Origin: Marseilla massiliensis | GTDB taxonomy: Bacteria > Bacteroidota > Bacteroidia > Bacteroidales > Bacteroidaceae | Assembly (NCBI RefSeq): GCF_016899955.1 | Contig: NZ_JACJJL010000017.1 | Location: 1-64,000 of the forward strand | DNA length: 64,000 nucleotides | Direction of reading: 5' to 3' | In this document: positions 15,088-24,580 of the stretch, in pieces | Layout of the letters: every line of letters starts with the position of its first letter | How positions within the stretch are numbered: the stretch's first letter is position 1 | Made by a program: the position numbers and the translations under genes | The notes under the pieces: model-generated | What the model saw: only the letters and a program-made list of their open reading frames with translations | Told to the model about the DNA's origin: nothing | The model's database searches: none

Positions 15088-16314
15088 TCACAGCAGTCTG
15101 CGGGCGAAGTAGTGCACCGGGTACCACACGGCGATGAAGCCCACGGCGAGCACGGTGACGAATATCAGCGCCACGTCTTCCGGATGTACGCTCACGGGGT
15201 AGGCGTCGATGATGAACGAGCCGCTCGAGCGGCCCAGCCCCACCAGTCCGTAGGTTTGCTGCAGCCAGCACAGCAGCAGTCCGACGGCAATGCCGAGCAC
15301 TGCCCCTATGGCCGAAATCATTCGGCCCTCGAATAGGAATATGCGCACAATCTGCTTGTCGGATGCCCCGAGGTTGCGCAGCGTGGCCACGTCGGCCTTC
15401 TTGTCGATGATGAGCATCGACAGGCTCCCGATGATGTTGAAGCACGCCACGGCCAGTATGAACGTGAGGAAGATGTAGGCAATGAGCTTCTCAATCTTCA
15501 TTATCCTGAACGTGTCTTCCTGTTGCTCGAATCGGTCTTTCACCGTATACTTGCCTCCGGCCATCTGCCTTATCTTCTCCTTTGCGGCATCGAAGTCGGT
15601 GCCGGGCTTGAGCCTTAGCTCGAGGGCCGACACCATTCCCTGCTGCCCGAACAGGTTGCGGGCAAAGCCTATCGACGTAACTATGTAGCTCTTGTCATAC
15701 TTGGCTTGCTTTACGCTGAAGAGCACCCCCGGCGAGTAAAGCTCGTCTTCCACAAACCCGTCGGTGGGGTTGGCCATGTTGAGCTGCCCCTCGCGCTTCG
15801 GGGCGTAAATCTTGAGCGGCCGGTCGTAGCGGTATCCCGTGCCCAGCGCCTCGGCCAGGCGTATGCCCGGTATGCCGTAGTTCAGGCCGGCGGCGTGCAG
15901 CTCATACTCGCCCTCGCCCACAAGTATCTCGCGTATGTGTGTCAGGCTGTCGAAGTTGTCGTCAACCCCCTTTATTGTCACCATGGCCTGGCGGTCGCCG
16001 TAGATGGCCAGTGCCATGTCTTCAACGGTCTCCGTGGCCACCTCCACCTCGGGCAGGTGCCTTATCCGGGTTAGCACGGGGTCGTCGGCAGGGGCCGTCT
16101 TGCCCACTGCGGGCGTCACCTTAAGCTGCGGGTCGAAGGCCGTGAACAGCGATGCCACCAGGTCGTGGAAGCCGTTGAACACGCTCAGCGTCACCACCAG
16201 GGCCATCGTGGCCACGGCCACGCCCACCACGCTCACCCCGCTTATCACGTTGATGGCGTGGGTGCTTTTCTTCGAGAACAGGTATCGGCGCGCTATGTAG
16301 AATGGGAAATTCAT
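15088..16314 (-). CDS. LolC/LolE-like lipoprotein-release ABC transporter permease (FtsX domain)
   Basis: The 408-residue inner-membrane protein has one N-terminal TM helix (VISGVSVVGVAVATMALVVT) following the typical MNFPFYIARRYLFSKKS start. A large periplasmic MacB-like domain (about residues 50-260) and three C-terminal TM helices of an FtsX domain (IAYIFLTFILAVACFNII; SAIGAVLGIAVGLLLCWL; VALIFVTVLAVGFIAV) follow. LolCDE extracts lipoproteins from the inner membrane. The gene is in the rbfA operon, where Bacteroidales commonly have it next to rbfA; here a methyltransferase lies between them. The ATP-binding partner is not in the window. Confidence 0.88.
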   Translation of the reverse strand: MNFPFYIARRYLFSKKSTHAINVISGVSVVGVAVATMALVVTLSVFNGFHDLVASLFTAFDPQLKVTPAVGKTAPADDPVLTRIRHLPEVEVATETVEDMALAIYGDRQAMVTIKGVDDNFDSLTHIREILVGEGEYELHAAGLNYGIPGIRLAEALGTGYRYDRPLKIYAPKREGQLNMANPTDGFVEDELYSPGVLFSVKQAKYDKSYIVTSIGFARNLFGQQGMVSALELRLKPGTDFDAAKEKIRQMAGGKYTVKDRFEQQEDTFRIMKIEKLIAYIFLTFILAVACFNIIGSLSMLIIDKKADVATLRNLGASDKQIVRIFLFEGRMISAIGAVLGIAVGLLLCWLQQTYGLVGLGRSSGSFIIDAYPVSVHPEDVALIFVTVLAVGFIAVWYPVHYFARRLL

Positions 16315-16369
16315 TGTTGCTTTGTTCCAGAATTAAACTTGATTATGTCGCTCCATCTTATTGTACCGT

Positions 16370-17566
16370 CTACAGTGTTTTCGTGAGATTGTATGTTCGT
16401 TGTCCAAACATAATTGCAAAATCCCTGTATTTTGTGTTCTTGTACCTTGAATGAGGTATATTGTTGCGGGCTTCTTCGTTTGCGCTGGTCTGTCCGTTGA
16501 TGAATCTCATTATCTGTTGCCCTACGGCCTGGCCCAATCCCACGTGCACGGCGTTGCCAATCTGTTTGTATATGGTTTCCAGGCGCCCATTGAAAGTCCA
16601 TGAGTCGGGAAATTGCTGTATCCTTGCATATTCTTCTATCGACAGCGGCCTTAGCTGTGTGGGGTGGCACAGCAGTGTGGCGGGCATGGTCGGACTGGTG
16701 ACAAGTGTTGGCGATGGCTCGTCGAATTTGAGCTGCCTTAGAAAGCCTGTCTTGCCCCCGGACAGGAAGTATGCCTTGCCCATGGCCTGCATGGCCATGT
16801 CTTCAGGCTGGTTGCGCCAGTTTTGGCCTTCTTTCAGTATTTTCATGTACGGCCGGCTCCGTTTGCGCAGCTCGGTGTAGTGCAGGTCTGTGCGGTGTTC
16901 CATGTCGCCGATGCAGCTGCGCAGCGTGTTCCACTTCTTTGTGCCTAACTCACCGTTTTCCGAGTGCGTGGGGCTCGGTATGGGCACTCTTTCGCCCCGG
17001 TGCCCTATCACCACTATTCGCTCGCGCTTTTCCGGCACACCGTAGTTTGCGGCGTTGAGCAGCGCGTGGCTTATGCTGTAGCCCAGTTTCCTGAATTCGG
17101 CTACCATAAAGTGGAACGCACTGCCTTTGACATCCTTTATCGGCTCGTATTCGGCATATTCTGCAGGCACGCTGTTGAGTTTGGCCGACTGCAGCCCCCT
17201 GACGTTTTCCATTATGAAAAACTCTGGCAAGATGTCTCTAACCACACGCAGGTATTGCAGCATCACGTTGCCCCTGAAGTCGGCAAATCCCTTTTGCTTG
17301 CCCGCTGTCGAGAATGTCTGGCATGGCGGGCCGCCGATTACGAGCGTCACGTCTTGCCTGCCAATGCCGGCAGCAGCCAGTATCTCGTCGGTGTGCACGT
17401 CGTTGATGTCTCGTTCTATTACGGGTATGCTTGTGTTGGCCCTTATTGTCTGGGCGGCCCATTTGTCTTTCTCCACGCACACCCGTATTTTGAACCCGGC
17501 CTTTTCAATGCCGAGGTCGAGCCCCATGGCCCCCGAAAACAGCGATATGGTGTTGTAGGCCGTCAT
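16370..17566 (-). CDS. DNA (cytosine-5) methyltransferase, no adjacent restriction gene
   Basis: The 398-residue protein has the ordered m5C motifs: I (ISLFSGAMGLDLGIEKAGF), IV (GGPPCQTFSTAGKQ, catalytic Cys82), VI (MENVRGLQ, Glu120), VIII (KRERIVVIGHRG) and X (YKQIGNAVHVGLGQAVGQ). It transfers a methyl group from S-adenosylmethionine to cytosine in a specific site; the target cannot be read from sequence. Its ATG overlaps the rbfA stop by four bases (17563-17566), so translation is coupled, and the LolC/E-like gene follows 55 bases later. No restriction endonuclease or vsr gene is adjacent. The gene seems inserted in an otherwise conserved rbfA-lolC pair. Confidence 0.92.
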   Translation of the reverse strand: MTAYNTISLFSGAMGLDLGIEKAGFKIRVCVEKDKWAAQTIRANTSIPVIERDINDVHTDEILAAAGIGRQDVTLVIGGPPCQTFSTAGKQKGFADFRGNVMLQYLRVVRDILPEFFIMENVRGLQSAKLNSVPAEYAEYEPIKDVKGSAFHFMVAEFRKLGYSISHALLNAANYGVPEKRERIVVIGHRGERVPIPSPTHSENGELGTKKWNTLRSCIGDMEHRTDLHYTELRKRSRPYMKILKEGQNWRNQPEDMAMQAMGKAYFLSGGKTGFLRQLKFDEPSPTLVTSPTMPATLLCHPTQLRPLSIEEYARIQQFPDSWTFNGRLETIYKQIGNAVHVGLGQAVGQQIMRFINGQTSANEEARNNIPHSRYKNTKYRDFAIMFGQRTYNLTKTL

Positions 17567-17898
17567 TTCTTGAGCAGCTCGTCGATGTGTTCGATGTAGT
17601 CGAGCGAGTCGTCGAGGAAGAAGCGCAGCTCGGGCACAATGCGCAGCTGGTGGCGCATGCGTGTGCCGAGCTCATAGCGTATGGTTTTCTCGTTTGAGCG
17701 TATGTTGGCCAGGATTTCCTCGCCGTGCTCGCTCGGGAATATGCTTACGTAAGCCGTGCATACGCTGAGGTCGGGCGAAATCCTTGCCCGTGTCACCGAT
17801 ACCATCACGCCGTGGGTGGCCCGTGTCTGTTGCTGGAATATGAGGCTGAGCTCTTTTTGCAGTAGCCGGGCCACTTTGTTTTGTCTTGTCTCTTGCAT
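17563..17898 (-). CDS. rbfA: 30S ribosome-binding factor A
   Basis: RbfA binds the immature 30S subunit and assists 16S rRNA 5'-end maturation, especially in the cold. The 111-residue length fits. The protein opens MQETRQNKVARLLQKELSLI and contains SVTRARISPDLSVCTAYVSI and the end motif RHQLRIVPELRFFLDDSLDY, both characteristic of the KH-like RbfA fold. It is the first gene of a minus-strand operon with the cytosine methyltransferase and LolC/E-like permease, and is divergent from tRNA-Arg. Confidence 0.93.
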   Translation of the reverse strand: MQETRQNKVARLLQKELSLIFQQQTRATHGVMVSVTRARISPDLSVCTAYVSIFPSEHGEEILANIRSNEKTIRYELGTRMRHQLRIVPELRFFLDDSLDYIEHIDELLKK

Positions 17899-17931
17899 AT
17901 TATGTTATGTCTTGTTGCGTAGTTTAGACTA

Positions 17932-17962
17932 CAAAGTTACACCAAATAGGGCGAAACACAAA
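17932..17962 (-). promoter_or_regulatory. Promoter of the rbfA operon
   Basis: On the minus strand TTTG (17959-17962) and TAACTTTG (17932-17939) are spaced 19 bases apart, matching the Bacteroidetes -33/-7 consensus. Transcription would start about 25-30 bases before the rbfA ATG. It is back to back with the tRNA promoter. Confidence 0.7.
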
Positions 17963-17978
17963 AATAAACTCCCTTTTT

Positions 17979-18010
17979 TTTGTTATTTCGGCATATTTGC
18001 TGTATCTTTG
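17979..18010 (+). promoter_or_regulatory. Promoter of tRNA-Arg
   Basis: TTTG at 17979-17982 and TATCTTTG at 18003-18010, spaced 20 bases, lie 19 bases before the tRNA. This is the full -33/-7 consensus for the order. Confidence 0.75.
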
Positions 18011-18028
18011 CAAGCTGAAAAACAGATT

Positions 18029-18100
18029 GCCCTGATAGTTCAATGGATAGAACAACTCTCTCCTAAAGAGTAGATCCGAGTTCGATTCTCGGTCGGGGTA
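18029..18100 (+). tRNA. tRNA-Arg (anticodon CCT)
   Basis: A complete 72-base cloverleaf can be drawn: acceptor GCCCTGA/TCGGGGT, D stem GTTC/GAAC, anticodon stem ACTCT/AGAGT around the loop CTCCTAA (anticodon CCT, reading AGG), T arm CCGAG-TTCGATT-CTCGG, discriminator A at 18100. The CCA end is not encoded. The first acceptor pair is G-T. Confidence 0.92.
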
Positions 18101-18266
18101 CTCTTGTTTTCGTCTCCCAACAGCTTTTTCGACTCCGTGCCCCGGGTGCCCCCGCATTCGGGTAGGGAAGGTTGTTGCCTTGCCCCAGGGCTTGGCCTGT
18201 AGTGCCGATGTATTCGCAGTTTTTGCGGCAATCATCTTTTCGGCAAGCTTTTTCTTTTGGTTTTTC

Positions 18267-18296
18267 TTGCCTGTTTAATATTTATGTATATATTTG
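18267..18296 (+). promoter_or_regulatory. Candidate promoter of the subtilase gene
   Basis: TATATTTG at 18289-18296 matches the -7 box; TTG at 18267-18269 lies 19 bases upstream as a partial -33. The predicted start leaves about 35 bases of leader before ATG 18338. Confidence 0.5.
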
Positions 18297-18337
18297 CAAG
18301 ACCTAAATCCTTTTGTTCCATCAATATAAGAGTGCTT

Positions 18338-21300
18338 ATGATCAAAACATTTACCCATTCGTGGACGTCGTTCCACAGTCGGGCCATCTTGCTTTTTCTG
18401 GCATCGGTTCTATCCCTGTCGGCATCGGCGCAGAGCCGGCAGCAGAAAAAAGCCATCAAAGCCCAGTCGCGCTTAGTGCTCTTGCAGCGAACACAGCAGC
18501 TTGTCACGCCAAGCGAGGAGCAGCGCAAGCTCATCCGCCGGCGTGCCCAACGCCTGAAACTCCCCCTCGACACGGTGGTCGCAGGGCGCAGCGTCAGGCT
18601 CGACGGCTTTTGGCCCGATGGGCGTCCGCGCTATCTTGCCACCTTTTCCCGTGCTTCGGCGCAACTAATGCACACTGCAGACCTCTGGCAAGGCAACAGT
18701 ATATACGACCTCGAAGGCGAGGGCATTACGCTTTTCCAATGGGACGGCGGCATGCCCTTGGCAAGCCACAGGGAGTTTGGTGGCCGCGTCATGGCGATGG
18801 AGCCAAACATAGAGGCAATCGACCATAGCACATCTGTTGCTTCAACGATGGTGGCATCGGGCGTAGACCCACGAGCCCACGGCATGGCCCCGCGAGCCCT
18901 CCTCAAGGCCTACGACTGGGACAACGACCTGTACGAGATTGCCGGCGTAATGGCCGATGGCAACTTGCTTGCCAACGCTTCCTACGGGGCATTGTGCGGA
19001 TGGGTATTTGGGGATTATGGCCCGGGCCCGGGATATTACTGGGTAGGCCTCGACAACCAAACGGAAGACCCTGCCTTTGGCGCCTATACGGACCGCGACC
19101 AGCTCTTCGACCAGCTCACACTCCTTTCGCCATATTACCTTCATGTGCTCGCCGCCGGCAATGCCAACGGCGACGGCCCAGGGCCGAGAGACGACCGCTA
19201 CGTGTTCGACACGGTAAAGCAGCGGTGGGTGGCTTCAACCAAAGAGCGCAGCCGCAATGGCGGGGAGCATGGATTCGATTGCATACCGACGGGGTCGCTC
19301 TCGAAGAACGCCCTTGTCGTCGGGGCGGTGTCGAAAGAGGATGCCCTCGGGGGCACGTGGTCCCCGGCCGACTTCTCGAGTACCGGCCCCACCAACGACG
19401 GTCGCATAAAGCCAGATATCTCCGCCATAGGCACAAGCGTATTCATGGCCACGTCTTATGGCGACAAGGCGTATGGCTTCAACGGCGGAACCTCGTTTGC
19501 AGCCCCCATAGTGACCGGTTCGCTGGGTCTTCTTCAAGAGTTCTACAGCCGCCGGAATCAAGGACAGTTCATGCGTGCCGCCACGCTTCGCGCCCTTGTC
19601 ATAGGTACCGCCGAGGAGGCCGGTGATGCAGCGGGGCCCGACTATAAGATGGGGTGGGGCATACTCAACACCCTCGCCGCAGCCAACGCAATTGCCGACG
19701 ACCTGAAGCGTAGCCTTATCCTCGAGGAAACACTTGCCGAAGGGCAAGGCTTTGAAAAGAAAGTGACCGCACGCGGCGGCGAACCTCTCCGGGTGACCAT
19801 TGCCTGGGCCGATGCCGCTTCAGACAAGCTGACCAGTCTTGGCGTGGTAAACGACCGTACGGCAATGCTCGTCAACGACCTCGACTTGCGCATCATTGCC
19901 CCCGACGGGGTGACGATGCTTCCATGGCATCTCGATGTCTGCAACCCGGCTGCACCTGCCACACGGGCCGACAACAACGTCGACAATGTAGAGCAAGTCG
20001 TTGTCGACAATCCCATCGCCGGCGGGCAATACACTATAAGGATTACTCACAAGGGGCAGCTGCAAACCTCGCAGATAGAGGAGGAGGGCGGCGACGGAGA
20101 TGCATATCACGTATCCCTTGTTCCTGTCGAATCACAAGACTTCTCGCTCGTGGCAACGGGCATAGATGCCGTAGGCAGCGATGTCGGCATTGTGGCGTTG
20201 AAGCCCGGCGTCGACCCCGACGGCTTTACCGCGTCGACCCCTGTGACGGTCGAGGTGGCCAATATGGGGCATGAGGCTGTGGGGCAGGTAGTGGTCAACC
20301 TGACCGTCGAGGCCGAGGATGCCGACATTGCTGCGCAGACTCTGCGCAGTGAGGCCTTCGGGCTGGCTGTCGGCGAGAAGAAAACGCTGACTTTCATGGC
20401 CGACCTCAGCATGGGTTTCGTAAGATTCAAGCTCAAGGCTACCGTTGAGGCAGCAGCCGACGAGGTCGTTTCCAATAATTTCGCTGCCCTTACGACCATG
20501 GGGACGGCCGTAGACATGTGCCCCCCTGCTGCTGAGTGCCTTTTCGATTTTGAGAAACCGCTCGACCAAAGCGGCTGGACCGTCGTGGATGTCAATGGTG
20601 ACAAGTCGACCTGGACAACAGAAAGCAATACCCTCATGGCCTACAACGGTGAGGGATATGCGCTCAACTACCCCAACTTCACGCGGGGAGCCAGCGACTG
20701 GCTCATCAGTTGCCCTGTACGTGTAAATCCCGGGCAGACCTACAGGCTGTCGTTCTGGTCACGCCGCTTCGACAAAGCTGCCGAGCAGCTCCTCGTTGCA
20801 CTTGGCACAGAGGCCAAGCCTGCGTCTATGACCAAGCAACTGGCTAAGGTCAACGTAGAAAGCGACAAGAAATATGGCCGTACGGTAGTGGCCTTCACAC
20901 CCGAGAGCAACCTCGTCTACATCGGGTTCAACCATGCCGACGGCGGAAGGGGAAAGGCGTTTGCAGTCGGTCTCGATGACATTCGCCTCGAACACGCCGC
21001 CTCAAAGCCCGACCCGGCTTTTGAGACGAATGATAGGAAAGTCTCCCGATATGACGATGTGCACCTCGTCAACACCACTTACTCAGACCCGTCACACCCC
21101 GTGACGCGATGGGAGTGGAGCTTCTCGCCCTCAACTGTGACGTTTGTCGATGGGAATGCCGGGAGCATGTCGCCGACAGTGCGTTTTACAGCCGACGGGA
21201 AATACTCGATAACCCTCGTCGCAACCAACGACATGGGGTTGAGAACATTCACCCGGACAGACTATTGCGAGGCTTATACACAGCCGATAAAGGCCGATTT

Positions 21301-22750
21301 TGAGGCTGCAGCGCGCGTCATCACGGCCGGCGAAGCGGTTTCGCTTAAAAACACTACCACAGGATTCCCGGCCGCCGACACTTACGCTTGGACAGTCACG
21401 CCAGCAGACGGTGTTGCTTTCGAGAACGGTGGCGCCACCGTGCGCGATCCTTTGATACGCTTCAGCCTTCCGGGCAAGTATACCATCGCGATGACAGCAA
21501 CCGGCCGCAGCGGGTCGAATACTGTGACAAAGCAAGACTTCATCACCGTCAACGATAACCACGCGATGGTGCGCAACCTCACCGGAAGCCTTGATGCCGA
21601 GACAGGGATGGTCACGCTCTCATGGGTGAAACCCCTACTTCAGCCTATCTACAAGGAAGATTTCGAGGGATATGGCGCAGCCGGCTTCCCGGCAGACATA
21701 CGCGTCATAGACGCCAACAACGACGGGAACACCTTCAAGATAAATACTCAGCAAGCTTATGAGGGTAGGGCTGCACTGTGTTGTTACAACTATGATTTCA
21801 ACGCAAGGGAAGCCGTCGACATGGATGATTGGGCGGTGTTGCCGAAGATGCCAGCCGGTGCTGAAGAGCTGAAGCTGGCGATGAAGAAAGGCTACGAACG
21901 CTTCGATGTCTATGTGGTAGAGGCAGACGGCGACAGGCAACCCACGGCAGGTGACTTGGAGAAAGGCCACAAGATTTTGTCGGGCGACGGCGACGATACA
22001 TCATGGGACTGGTCAAGCCAGACAATCGACCTCGCGCCATACACAAGCAAAGATTTCTATATCGCCTTCCATCATAGGTCGACAGCAAAAGACGCCTATG
22101 CGCTGGGCTTTATGGTTGACGACGTCACCATTGGCTATCGTGACGAATTGGCTGTCGCTTCTTCAGCAAAAGCGGGCAGACATGGAAACCATGCCGCCAT
22201 TCCAACTACGCTGTCGGAGAAACTCATCTTCCACATGGAGAAGGCAAGAGGCCACGGCGCCACGGCGCAGCGCTTTGAAAAGGCCGCCGTGAAGGCGGTG
22301 CGGAGCATGGCGGATAATCCTGTGCTTATCGGCTATGACGTCAAGCATGGCGGTTCGACGATATTCACTACCAACGATATCCATGCAACCCGCTATCAGG
22401 TAACCCACAGCGGAGAAGACGGCCGCTATTATGTCGCTGCGCTTTATGCCGACGGCCACCGCTCCGAAGCGGCCATGGTCGATGTAGTGGCTACCGGTAT
22501 GGCGGCCTTGCCCGAGAAGAGCGCCCTCAGATGGGAGCAGACAGGCAGCCGCAAGTATCGTGTGTCGGTGGAAGGCCGCGTCATCGAGAAGCTGGAAATA
22601 TGGAATCCAGAAGGGCAAAAGGTATGTCAGCTATCTCCCGGGGCCGAAGTGGCGCAGGCAGACTTGACAGCCCTTGCGTCAGGGGTCTATGTCATACGTA
22701 TTACTACAGATCAAGGGGCAGCCATTGTCTTCAAGCAGACTGTCCGTTAA
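18338..22750 (+). CDS. Large secreted subtilisin-like (S8) peptidase with T9SS tail
   Basis: From ATG 18338 the protein has 1470 residues with a signal peptide (about residues 11-32, SLSASA-Q). The S8 triad is visible: Asp136 (LFQWDGG), His163 (DHSTSVAST) and Ser386 (GGTSFAAPIV), with the oxyanion Asn275 (LAAGNANG). A beta-rich domain follows, then two carbohydrate/adhesin-like lobes (FDFEKPLDQSGW about 735; YKEDFEGYGAAGFP about 1110, cleaved-adhesin type) and two PKD-like domains (about 900-1080). The C-terminus (IEKLEIWNPEGQKV...GVYVIRIT...KQTVR) is a T9SS sorting domain. It is probably a surface or secreted protease. The next gene, 27 bases on, may be co-transcribed. Confidence 0.9.
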   Translation: MIKTFTHSWTSFHSRAILLFLASVLSLSASAQSRQQKKAIKAQSRLVLLQRTQQLVTPSEEQRKLIRRRAQRLKLPLDTVVAGRSVRLDGFWPDGRPRYLATFSRASAQLMHTADLWQGNSIYDLEGEGITLFQWDGGMPLASHREFGGRVMAMEPNIEAIDHSTSVASTMVASGVDPRAHGMAPRALLKAYDWDNDLYEIAGVMADGNLLANASYGALCGWVFGDYGPGPGYYWVGLDNQTEDPAFGAYTDRDQLFDQLTLLSPYYLHVLAAGNANGDGPGPRDDRYVFDTVKQRWVASTKERSRNGGEHGFDCIPTGSLSKNALVVGAVSKEDALGGTWSPADFSSTGPTNDGRIKPDISAIGTSVFMATSYGDKAYGFNGGTSFAAPIVTGSLGLLQEFYSRRNQGQFMRAATLRALVIGTAEEAGDAAGPDYKMGWGILNTLAAANAIADDLKRSLILEETLAEGQGFEKKVTARGGEPLRVTIAWADAASDKLTSLGVVNDRTAMLVNDLDLRIIAPDGVTMLPWHLDVCNPAAPATRADNNVDNVEQVVVDNPIAGGQYTIRITHKGQLQTSQIEEEGGDGDAYHVSLVPVESQDFSLVATGIDAVGSDVGIVALKPGVDPDGFTASTPVTVEVANMGHEAVGQVVVNLTVEAEDADIAAQTLRSEAFGLAVGEKKTLTFMADLSMGFVRFKLKATVEAAADEVVSNNFAALTTMGTAVDMCPPAAECLFDFEKPLDQSGWTVVDVNGDKSTWTTESNTLMAYNGEGYALNYPNFTRGASDWLISCPVRVNPGQTYRLSFWSRRFDKAAEQLLVALGTEAKPASMTKQLAKVNVESDKKYGRTVVAFTPESNLVYIGFNHADGGRGKAFAVGLDDIRLEHAASKPDPAFETNDRKVSRYDDVHLVNTTYSDPSHPVTRWEWSFSPSTVTFVDGNAGSMSPTVRFTADGKYSITLVATNDMGLRTFTRTDYCEAYTQPIKADFEAAARVITAGEAVSLKNTTTGFPAADTYAWTVTPADGVAFENGGATVRDPLIRFSLPGKYTIAMTATGRSGSNTVTKQDFITVNDNHAMVRNLTGSLDAETGMVTLSWVKPLLQPIYKEDFEGYGAAGFPADIRVIDANNDGNTFKINTQQAYEGRAALCCYNYDFNAREAVDMDDWAVLPKMPAGAEELKLAMKKGYERFDVYVVEADGDRQPTAGDLEKGHKILSGDGDDTSWDWSSQTIDLAPYTSKDFYIAFHHRSTAKDAYALGFMVDDVTIGYRDELAVASSAKAGRHGNHAAIPTTLSEKLIFHMEKARGHGATAQRFEKAAVKAVRSMADNPVLIGYDVKHGGSTIFTTNDIHATRYQVTHSGEDGRYYVAALYADGHRSEAAMVDVVATGMAALPEKSALRWEQTGSRKYRVSVEGRVIEKLEIWNPEGQKVCQLSPGAEVAQADLTALASGVYVIRITTDQGAAIVFKQTVR

Positions 22751-22777
22751 TATTCCTTTCCTAAAACCAATTTAGTT

Positions 22778-24469
22778 ATGAAGCATTTTATCAAGAAAAC
22801 AGTTCTTATGCTGCTGGGCACTATGATGGCCGTAGTGGCATCGGCGCAAGACTTCTCTAAGCGCGAAGCTTCGCTCTCGAGCTTGGTAAGCCTTTCAGTC
22901 ACACGGAGTGACGTTGGTGACAACCAGACAGCCTTCCCCGTGGCGAGTGATGAAATCATCAGCGAAGAGAATCCTCCTGCCGGCACCGTCGTTGACAACC
23001 TCACGCGCTCTGGTTTTGGACTTTATTCGGATGGGTTGAGCATCAAGCCCAATTTCCAGGAGGCAAAGAAGGCTGAGATTATTCTCGGAGAAGACGGCAA
23101 CATCTACATCAAGCGTTTCTTCTCTAAAATATTCACCTTCTCATATCTGAAGCTGACACACCTTGAAGGCGACCGCTATGTGGCGCATACGCCGCAGCTG
23201 ATGTATGTCAAATACGATGGCACGAAGCTGTATGCATCGCGGCTTGTCCTCACGCCTGTCAATAATAATCTTACGTGGGCGCTCGAATACAGCGACGATG
23301 GGAAAACTGTCAATGGCGACGTGTTCTTTACATACAAGGACGGTGTGCTGACTATGGAGGGTGAAGGGGAATACCCTAACACTGTGTTGCCCAAGATGAT
23401 CATTGGCGAGGTGGAACAGACGGGCGATTGGGACGGCTACGGTGATACCGATCTCGTATTTGAGCCATTCGACGAAGAAAAGACCGTTCTGCCAGAAGGC
23501 GTGGAGCCCCAGAAATTCATACTCACCTATCAAAACCAATTGATGGAAAACCGTGCGGTCAACATCAAGGCTTATCTGACCGACAAGGATTTCTATTTCA
23601 TCAATCCCTTCTGGGAAAGCGTCAAAAAGGAAAGAGATGAATCCCAGTGGATTCACGGAACGATAGAAAACGGGCGTGTCATCCTTAAGTCACAGTATGT
23701 AGGCTACAACCGGGACGATAATGCGTATACCTTTTTTGTTCCTTCCACGGTGACAGTTGAGACGGACGAGGATTCGGGAGAGAAATACTACAGGCATCGC
23801 GTAGCTCCACTCTTGGAAATGGAACTCGACCTCGCAAGTCAGAGGGTCTCGGCGACAACCAACGCCGGCTTTTCTATCAACGAGGGTAAAAGGCTTATCT
23901 ACCCCTTCGAGCTCTACGCCGGGCCTGTTATCCAGGCCGTGCCCGATGTTGCGCTTACGCCAAAGGCCCCCGTTATCCATGAATCGGAATTTGACGAAGA
24001 TTTTGGAATCGGCGTCATGTTTGATGTAGACATGAAGAGCGAAGAGGGTGAATTCATGGCACCCGAAAAGCTTTACTTCAATGTCTTGATGGGTGAGGGC
24101 AATACTCCTGTAGTCTTCACGGTAACAGATGACAATGGCGAAAACGAACAGCGCGTCATCGACGTTCCTTATGGAATGAACGACAGGGAGAATTTTTACT
24201 ATAAAAACGAAATGCAAATCTTTTATGTAGAGGCCAGTGAGCCACAACGAGTAGGCATCCAAATGGTCTACAAGGGTGGAAACACATCTACTAAGTCGGC
24301 AATCACGTGGCTTGAAGACGCGGCGGGAATAGAATCGCTGACCAGTGACGGAAAGGCTGAATTCTTCGATCTCAACGGCAATGCTGTCAAGAATCCCAAG
24401 AAGGGTGTCTACCTGATGCGCTCCAAGGGTAAGGATGGAAAGACCGTGGTTAAGAAGGTTGTCCGTTGA
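22778..24469 (+). CDS. Secreted protein of unknown function with T9SS-like tail
   Basis: The 563-residue protein has a signal peptide (MKHFIKKTVLMLLGTMMAVVASA-Q). The body is beta-rich without a family I can name. Repeated features include short edge-strand units (YFINPFWESVKKERDESQWIHG; YPFELYAGPVIQAVPDV) also seen in paralogous secreted proteins of Bacteroidales. The end reads AEFFDLNGNAVKNPKKGVYLMRS...KTVVKKVVR, a T9SS type A-like tail. It begins 27 bases after the subtilase stop, so a shared mRNA is likely. It may be a substrate, inhibitor or partner of the protease; that is only context. Confidence 0.75.
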   Translation: MKHFIKKTVLMLLGTMMAVVASAQDFSKREASLSSLVSLSVTRSDVGDNQTAFPVASDEIISEENPPAGTVVDNLTRSGFGLYSDGLSIKPNFQEAKKAEIILGEDGNIYIKRFFSKIFTFSYLKLTHLEGDRYVAHTPQLMYVKYDGTKLYASRLVLTPVNNNLTWALEYSDDGKTVNGDVFFTYKDGVLTMEGEGEYPNTVLPKMIIGEVEQTGDWDGYGDTDLVFEPFDEEKTVLPEGVEPQKFILTYQNQLMENRAVNIKAYLTDKDFYFINPFWESVKKERDESQWIHGTIENGRVILKSQYVGYNRDDNAYTFFVPSTVTVETDEDSGEKYYRHRVAPLLEMELDLASQRVSATTNAGFSINEGKRLIYPFELYAGPVIQAVPDVALTPKAPVIHESEFDEDFGIGVMFDVDMKSEEGEFMAPEKLYFNVLMGEGNTPVVFTVTDDNGENEQRVIDVPYGMNDRENFYYKNEMQIFYVEASEPQRVGIQMVYKGGNTSTKSAITWLEDAAGIESLTSDGKAEFFDLNGNAVKNPKKGVYLMRSKGKDGKTVVKKVVR

Positions 24470-24530
24470 GGAAAGGCTTTGCAGCGTCGTGATGGCGGGG
24501 ATAAGCGTCGCCGCACGATAGACATGATGT

Positions 24531-24580
24531 AGCGCGATTGCCAGTAAGGTGTCATTACTTTACGGCAATCGCGCTTATTG
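24531..24580 (+). terminator. Terminator after the subtilase/T9SS pair
   Basis: AGCGCGATTGCC (24531-24542) pairs perfectly with GGCAATCGCGCT (24564-24575). An inner stem AGTAA/TTACT (24543-24547 with 24555-24559) extends it. TATTGTTGTT follows. Confidence 0.75.

Noticed and set aside
16315..16369. Restriction endonuclease partner for the cytosine methyltransferase
   Set aside because: Only 55 bases separate the methyltransferase from the permease gene and no other unexplained ORF lies nearby.
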